Source: DASTPP01 sp035762175
GTDB taxonomy: Bacteria > Myxococcota_A > Polyangia > Polyangiales > Polyangiaceae
Length of the DNA stretch: 34,837 bases
Reading direction: 5' to 3'
NCBI GenBank assembly: GCA_035762175.1
Contig: DASTPP010000409.1
Coordinates: forward strand, 1-34,837
The position numbers were made by a program, and so were the translations under genes. The notes under the pieces are model-generated. The model searched no databases. It worked only from the letters and a program-made list of their open reading frames with translations, and was not told the DNA's origin. Shown in pieces: positions 31,561 through 34,837 of this stretch (position 1 is the stretch's first letter; each line of letters begins with the position of its first letter).

Positions 31561-32853
31561 ATGCCCCACGATTACCCCCAGCACCTGGCCGAGTTCGTGT
31601 GCAAGCAATGGCCCCCCGCCTCGAGCCGGGGCCGCGACTGCGACCGGCTGCCGGGGCTCGGGGCGCTCGGGGCGCTGCTCGGCACCTGCTATCACGCGAG
31701 CTTTTTGCTCGAAGAGCAGCGCCCGGTCGCCTTTCGCCTCATCGTGCGCGAGCCCGAGCTCTTCGCTCACGACCAGGGGCCGCCCAACGGGCTGCAGCCG
31801 CTCTCCTTCACCGAGGCCCGCCCGCTCAGCGAGCACGAACTGAGGCGCCTCGCCCCGGCCGCGCGCTTCCAGCGCGCGCTGATCGGCGCCCGCTTCGAGA
31901 ACGGCCGCTGGCAGCTCTGGGGCATCGTCGTGAGCGGGCCGCGCTGGCTGCAGGTCGACCGGGGGGGGCGGCGCGCCATCCGGCCGCTGCCGCCGGCGCC
32001 CGTGGTGCTGGTGACGGGCCCGGGGCGCATGGCGGTGCACTGCGGCTCCGAGCTCGTCGGGCTCTTGCGCCACGGCCGCGTCGGCGGCGAGGTGGGCGAC
32101 CTCTTCTCGTCGGCCTGGCTGCCCGAGCTCTTCGCCGGCGTGCGCGAAGAGTTGATGCGCCAGCACGACGAGGCGCGCGCGAGCGCCACCGCGCCCCTGG
32201 CCGCCATCGACCCCGAGGTCATTCGCCGCCTCGGCCAGCAGTTCGTCAAGCGCATCATCGCCGCGCTGCGCGACATGCACCACGGCGGCATGATCGTGTT
32301 CCTGCCCTCGGGCGACGCGGGGGGCGTGGTCGAAGACAGCCGCTACGTCCTCTTCAAGTACCGCTTCGCCGACGCCGAGCCGCGCCGGCGAATGCGCTGG
32401 CTGCTCGGGCGCATCCTCGCGACGCTCGCCGAGATCTGCGGCGGCGACGGGGCCGCGGCGGCCGACTGGGCCCGCTTCGAGGCCTCGCCCGACGCGCGCC
32501 TGAGCAAGCTCGACGACGCCGTCTTCGAGACGGCGCACTTCCTGGCCGACCTGGCCGCCGTCGACGGCGCCGTCGTCATCACCCAGCGCTTCGAGCTGCT
32601 CGGCTTCGGCGCCGAGGTCTCGGGCGAGACGCCCCGGGGTCTGCTCGTCGCGCGCGCGCTCGACGACGAGGCGACGCGCGTCACCTTCGAGTCGGCCGAG
32701 GGCATGGGCACGCGCCACCGCGCCGCCTTCCGCCTTTGCAACAGCGTGCACGAGGCGCTCGCCATCGTCGTCTCGCAAGACGACACGGTGCGCTTCGTGC
32801 GCTGGCACAACGGCGCCGTCACCTACTGGGACTACTCGACCTTCGGCCTCTGA
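31561..32853 (+). CDS. Probable diadenylate cyclase, DACNV-DisA_N type
   Basis: 430 residues. The C-terminal third has the two diagnostic motifs of DisA_N diadenylate cyclases: DGA at 335-337 (in AAVDGAVVITQRFELLGFGAE) and GTRHRAA at 383-389, followed by an AIVVSQDDTVRFVRWHNGAVTYW sheet. These bind and orient two ATP to form c-di-AMP. The first 270 residues match what is called a DACNV sensor domain in such proteins: a partly duplicated sheet-rich region with WQLWGIVVSGPRWLQVDRGG and HHGGMIVFLPSGD. No membrane segment is seen, so it should be cytosolic. Both motifs are intact, so activity is plausible; the signal and any c-di-AMP receptor are unknown. ATAAGAT at 31531 is a possible -10. It ends 23 bp from the convergent methyltransferase gene. 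Confidence 0.85.
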   Translation: MPHDYPQHLAEFVCKQWPPASSRGRDCDRLPGLGALGALLGTCYHASFLLEEQRPVAFRLIVREPELFAHDQGPPNGLQPLSFTEARPLSEHELRRLAPAARFQRALIGARFENGRWQLWGIVVSGPRWLQVDRGGRRAIRPLPPAPVVLVTGPGRMAVHCGSELVGLLRHGRVGGEVGDLFSSAWLPELFAGVREELMRQHDEARASATAPLAAIDPEVIRRLGQQFVKRIIAALRDMHHGGMIVFLPSGDAGGVVEDSRYVLFKYRFADAEPRRRMRWLLGRILATLAEICGGDGAAAADWARFEASPDARLSKLDDAVFETAHFLADLAAVDGAVVITQRFELLGFGAEVSGETPRGLLVARALDDEATRVTFESAEGMGTRHRAAFRLCNSVHEALAIVVSQDDTVRFVRWHNGAVTYWDYSTFGL

Positions 32854-32879
32854 GCCGCCCGGCGCGCGCCGCGCCCTCA
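32851..32879. terminator. Palindromic gap between convergent stop codons
   Basis: The two stop codons (TGA 32851-32853, and TCA 32877-32879 for the minus gene) flank a perfect 10-bp palindrome GGCGCGCGCC (32861-32870). Outer bases TGAG/CTCA can also pair. Possibly a shared transcription end; no T-tract. Confidence 0.35.
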
Positions 32880-33728
32880 GCCTGGCGCCCGCGGCTTCGC
32901 CTGCACGAAGACGAAGATGTGGTGCTGGGGCAAGAATTCGAGGCGCTCGCCGAGCCGGAAGCCCACCGGCTCGACCTCCGCGGTGACGTCTTCGGCGCTC
33001 ATCTTGTGCTCGGGCCGGATGGCGAGCTCGGCGTCTTCGGCCCGGTATTCGAGCAGCGCGAGGCGCCCGCCCTCCTTGAGCGCGCAGCGGATCTGCGCGA
33101 GCGCCTCGAAGGGCCTCGCCAGCTCGTGGTAGACGTCGACGAGCAGCACGAGGTCGAAGGCCGAGCGCGGCAGCTTCGTGTCGGCCTCGGTCGCCAACCG
33201 CGTCTCGACGTTGCGCAGGCCCGCCCGGCGCGCCTTGGCCTCGAGCTTGCGCAGCATCTCGGGGTGCAGGTCGGTCGCGACGACGCGGCCCTGCGGCCCC
33301 ACCCGCTGCGCGAGCGCCACCGTATAATAACCGGTGCCCGCCCCGACGTCGGCGACGGCGTCGCCCGGCCCGACGCGCAGCGCGTCGAGAATGCGCTCGC
33401 GGGGCTCGGTGCGCTCGCGATCGGCGCGGTCGAGCCACGCCGCGCCCGAGGGCCCGATGGCGTGGGCGAGCGGGCGTCGCGGCGCGAGGCCCGGGGGCGG
33501 CGAGCAGGGCCCGAGCGCCTGGGGGTCGGGGGCGGGCTCCGAAGATGGGGGGGGCGTCGGCACCGCCACCGACAAAGTAGATGGAGGTGTGTCTACCGCG
33601 GCACCGCTTTCGCGCGAGGCGGGGCCCGGGCGCGTGCAAGCGAGCGCAAAAAGTGAGGCGGCGAAGGCAAAGGGGCCCCCGCGCGGAGAGACGAGGTTAG
33701 GTTTGCGACGAGCGCGCCGAGCCCTCAT
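32877..33728 (-). CDS. Class I SAM-dependent methyltransferase with N-terminal signal sequence
   Basis: 283 residues from ATG 33728. The N-terminus is basic (RARRARRKPN), then a hydrophobic stretch FAFAASLFALAC, a probable signal or lipoprotein signal, and a Pro/Ser-rich linker to about residue 75. The catalytic domain has motif I VADVGAGTGYYT, acidic motif II ATDLHPEM, DLVLLVDVYHEL as motif IV and LKEGGRLALLEYR as post-motif. It matches a group of methyltransferases found with signal sequences in Proteobacteria and Myxococcota, whose substrates are unknown and for which extracytoplasmic SAM is a puzzle. Frames open upstream to 33857 lack coding bias. Confidence 0.88.
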   Translation of the reverse strand: MRARRARRKPNLVSPRGGPFAFAASLFALACTRPGPASRESGAAVDTPPSTLSVAVPTPPPSSEPAPDPQALGPCSPPPGLAPRRPLAHAIGPSGAAWLDRADRERTEPRERILDALRVGPGDAVADVGAGTGYYTVALAQRVGPQGRVVATDLHPEMLRKLEAKARRAGLRNVETRLATEADTKLPRSAFDLVLLVDVYHELARPFEALAQIRCALKEGGRLALLEYRAEDAELAIRPEHKMSAEDVTAEVEPVGFRLGERLEFLPQHHIFVFVQAKPRAPG

Positions 33729-33879
33729 GCCAGGGCGAGCGTGGCATAAGAGGCGGCTTCGGGCGAAAGCCGCTCGGGGCGGGGCTTCGAGCCTGGCTGA
33801 CGCCGCGGGGCGAGCCCGCCGGGGGGCGCCGACCTCGAGGCTTCGGCGGTGTGGCAATTCGCCCCGCGGGCGTCAACGT

Positions 33880-33903
33880 CGGAACGAGCGAATCATCGTT
33901 CCG
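33880..33903. promoter_or_regulatory. CGGAACGA-N8-TCGTTCCG operator candidate upstream of the kinase gene
   Basis: Perfect 8-bp inverted repeat with an 8-nt spacer. It ends where the -35 region of the downstream TGCTACGCT element would be, the position of an activator or repressor site. Confidence 0.5.
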
Positions 33904-33917
33904 GCGTTGCCATCTCT

Positions 33918-33926
33918 TGCTACGCT
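33918..33926 (+). promoter_or_regulatory. Extended -10 candidate TGCTACGCT for the second kinase gene
   Basis: TGCTACGCT predicts transcription start near 33933, just before a small frame (33940-34023) and 87 nt before the kinase ATG. Confidence 0.35.
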
Positions 33927-33939
33927 CCCAAGTGCGGTC

Positions 33940-34023
33940 ATGCCTAACGGTTTCGACTCACCGTCCGGCTCTACCGCCCGCCAGCTGGGGTACCGCGTGC
34001 GGGCCGAGTGTCGCCAAGCATGA
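33940..34023 (+). other. Possible 27-residue leader frame overlapping the kinase start (ATGA)
   Basis: ATG 33940 opens 27 codons whose TGA overlaps the kinase ATG by four bases (ATGA), the usual sign of translational coupling. Codon use is less GC-biased than in real genes, so it may be chance. Confidence 0.25.
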
Positions 34024-34837
34024 CGACACGTCCTCCCGTCGATGGCGCGGGCGAGGCGCGCGAGAGCCAGTTGCCCGCCCCCTCCAAGAGCCAGCCCCCG
34101 AGCAAGCCGGCGAGCGTGGTGCGCGTTCGGGGGCCCGGCGGCCCCCCGCGCCCGAGCCTGCGTACGCCCTCCGAGCCCTTGCCCTCGGTTCTGCGGTCCG
34201 GCCCCGAGGCGTCGCCCTCCGTGCCGCCGCCTTCGGGCCCCGAGGCGTCGCCTTCCGTACCGCCGCCTTCGGGCCCCGCGGTCTCGCCTTCCATTCCGCC
34301 GCCTTCGGGCCCGGTGGGGGCCTCGCCCTCCATGCCGCCCTCGGGCCCTGGGGCTTCGCCGTCCATGGCGCCGCCCTCCATCATCGACGCCCGAGGTCCG
34401 GCGCCGACCATCGCGGCGCGCGCCTCGACGTTGTCGCTCGCGCCCACGGGGGGCGGGGCGGCCGAAGGCGAGGGCCCCGAAGGCCCGGGCCCCGAGGCGG
34501 GCGTGATGGGCGGCGTCGCGAGCGCCGAGGGCGAGAGCGCGGCGGCGAGCGCGGCGTCCGAGAAGGTGGCCGTCGCGGCGGCCGAGGGCGAGGCGCCCGC
34601 GGGCGGGGGCGGCGAGGTCGCGCCCGAGGCCGAGGGCCCCTTGCGCGACGAGCGCGGCGACCGGGTGCCGGCGAGCGCCGCCGCGCTTCTCGGCGCCACG
34701 ATCGAGGGGCGCTACGTCGTCGAAGAGCTCATCGGCGGCGGCAACATCGGGCTCGTGTACCGGGCGCGGCACAAGGTGATCGGCAAGACCGTGGCGGTCA
34801 AGCTGCTGCGCCCCGACTTCGCGCGCGACGACGAGGT
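34020..34837 (+). CDS. Ser/Thr protein kinase (5' part, 3' end outside window)
   Basis: 272 residues are visible before the window ends. The first 225 residues are low complexity: five 12-residue SGPEASPSVPPP-like repeats (residues 60-119) and a Gly/Ala/Glu-rich segment. The kinase domain begins at GRYVVEELIGGGNIGLVYRA (from residue 230; Gly-rich loop GGGNIGLVY) with the ATP-binding Lys261 in VAVKLLRP; the catalytic loop lies outside the window. The long disordered N-terminus before the kinase domain is unusual, since bacterial kinases normally start with the domain; it may be a localisation or phosphorylated tail. Start ATG 34020 is the first with GC-rich codons and overlaps the stop of a small upstream frame. 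Confidence 0.9.
   Translation, partial: MTTRPPVDGAGEARESQLPAPSKSQPPSKPASVVRVRGPGGPPRPSLRTPSEPLPSVLRSGPEASPSVPPPSGPEASPSVPPPSGPAVSPSIPPPSGPVGASPSMPPSGPGASPSMAPPSIIDARGPAPTIAARASTLSLAPTGGGAAEGEGPEGPGPEAGVMGGVASAEGESAAASAASEKVAVAAAEGEAPAGGGGEVAPEAEGPLRDERGDRVPASAAALLGATIEGRYVVEELIGGGNIGLVYRARHKVIGKTVAVKLLRPDFARDDE
34197..34376. repeat. 36-bp in-frame repeat, five copies
   Basis: Units encoding SGPEASPSVPPP start at 34197, 34233, 34269, 34305 and 34341. The first two are identical at the protein level and later ones have drifted. Exact multiples of three. Confidence 0.85.

Noticed and set aside
31173..31562. 129-codon minus-strand frame in the SDR/diadenylate-cyclase gap
   Set aside because: No homology, no ribosome site, codon use unlike the real genes, and it overlaps the start of the diadenylate-cyclase-like gene and both promoters.

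Overview
The window is extremely GC-rich, with almost every codon of the real genes ending in G or C. This is why long open frames lie opposite or across nearly all genes. The gene content suggests a Myxococcota (Polyangia-like) chromosome. It has two Ser/Thr protein kinases (one fused to an nSTAND-type NTPase), an MglA-like GTPase beside a receiver-DUF4388-Roadblock protein, a sigma54-type two-component pair, many predicted lipoproteins, and protein families of unknown function I associate with myxobacteria. The taxonomic call is inference from content and base composition. I see no rRNA, tRNA, insertion sequence, phage or CRISPR-cas locus.

Left part (1-8.2 kb): the 5' two thirds of a kinase-NTPase gene (minus, running off the left edge), a lipoprotein with an NTF2/SnoaL-like domain (minus), an EcxA-like metzincin lipoprotein (plus), and a lipoprotein-type penicillin-binding transpeptidase (minus) with a double GTGCTAA inverted-repeat operator over its likely -10 region. 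Upstream of the transpeptidase (8208-8615) lies a ten-copy array of palindromes spaced 42-45 bp, the most striking non-coding structure here. It is followed by two plus-strand genes of unknown role, the second with four 23-residue coiled-coil repeats.

Middle part (11.2-19.1 kb, all minus): an MglA-like GTPase and a REC-DUF4388-Roadblock protein that looks like a fusion of two normally separate genes; an NtrC-type regulator and its histidine kinase (overlapping stop/start) behind a promoter region with TGACGT boxes; and an MrfA/YprA-type helicase.

Right part (19.1-34.8 kb): lspA-lgt (lipoprotein maturation, fitting the many lipoproteins), a DUF3047 protein, an alpha/beta hydrolase, folD (whose stop codon appears lost), an S9-family peptidase, an AAA ATPase, rtcB, a coiled-coil lipoprotein, a TerB-like protein, an SDR oxidoreductase, a probable diadenylate cyclase (DACNV-DisA_N type), a methyltransferase with a signal sequence, and the start of a second Ser/Thr kinase.

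Recurring themes: (1) short private tandem repeats in many intergenic gaps and in several coding linkers, twice copying the 3' end of the neighbouring gene; (2) an extended -10-like element TGnTA upstream of many starts, often so close to the start codon that the mRNA would be leaderless or nearly so; (3) close convergent gene pairs whose stop codons lie in one shared hairpin or palindrome.
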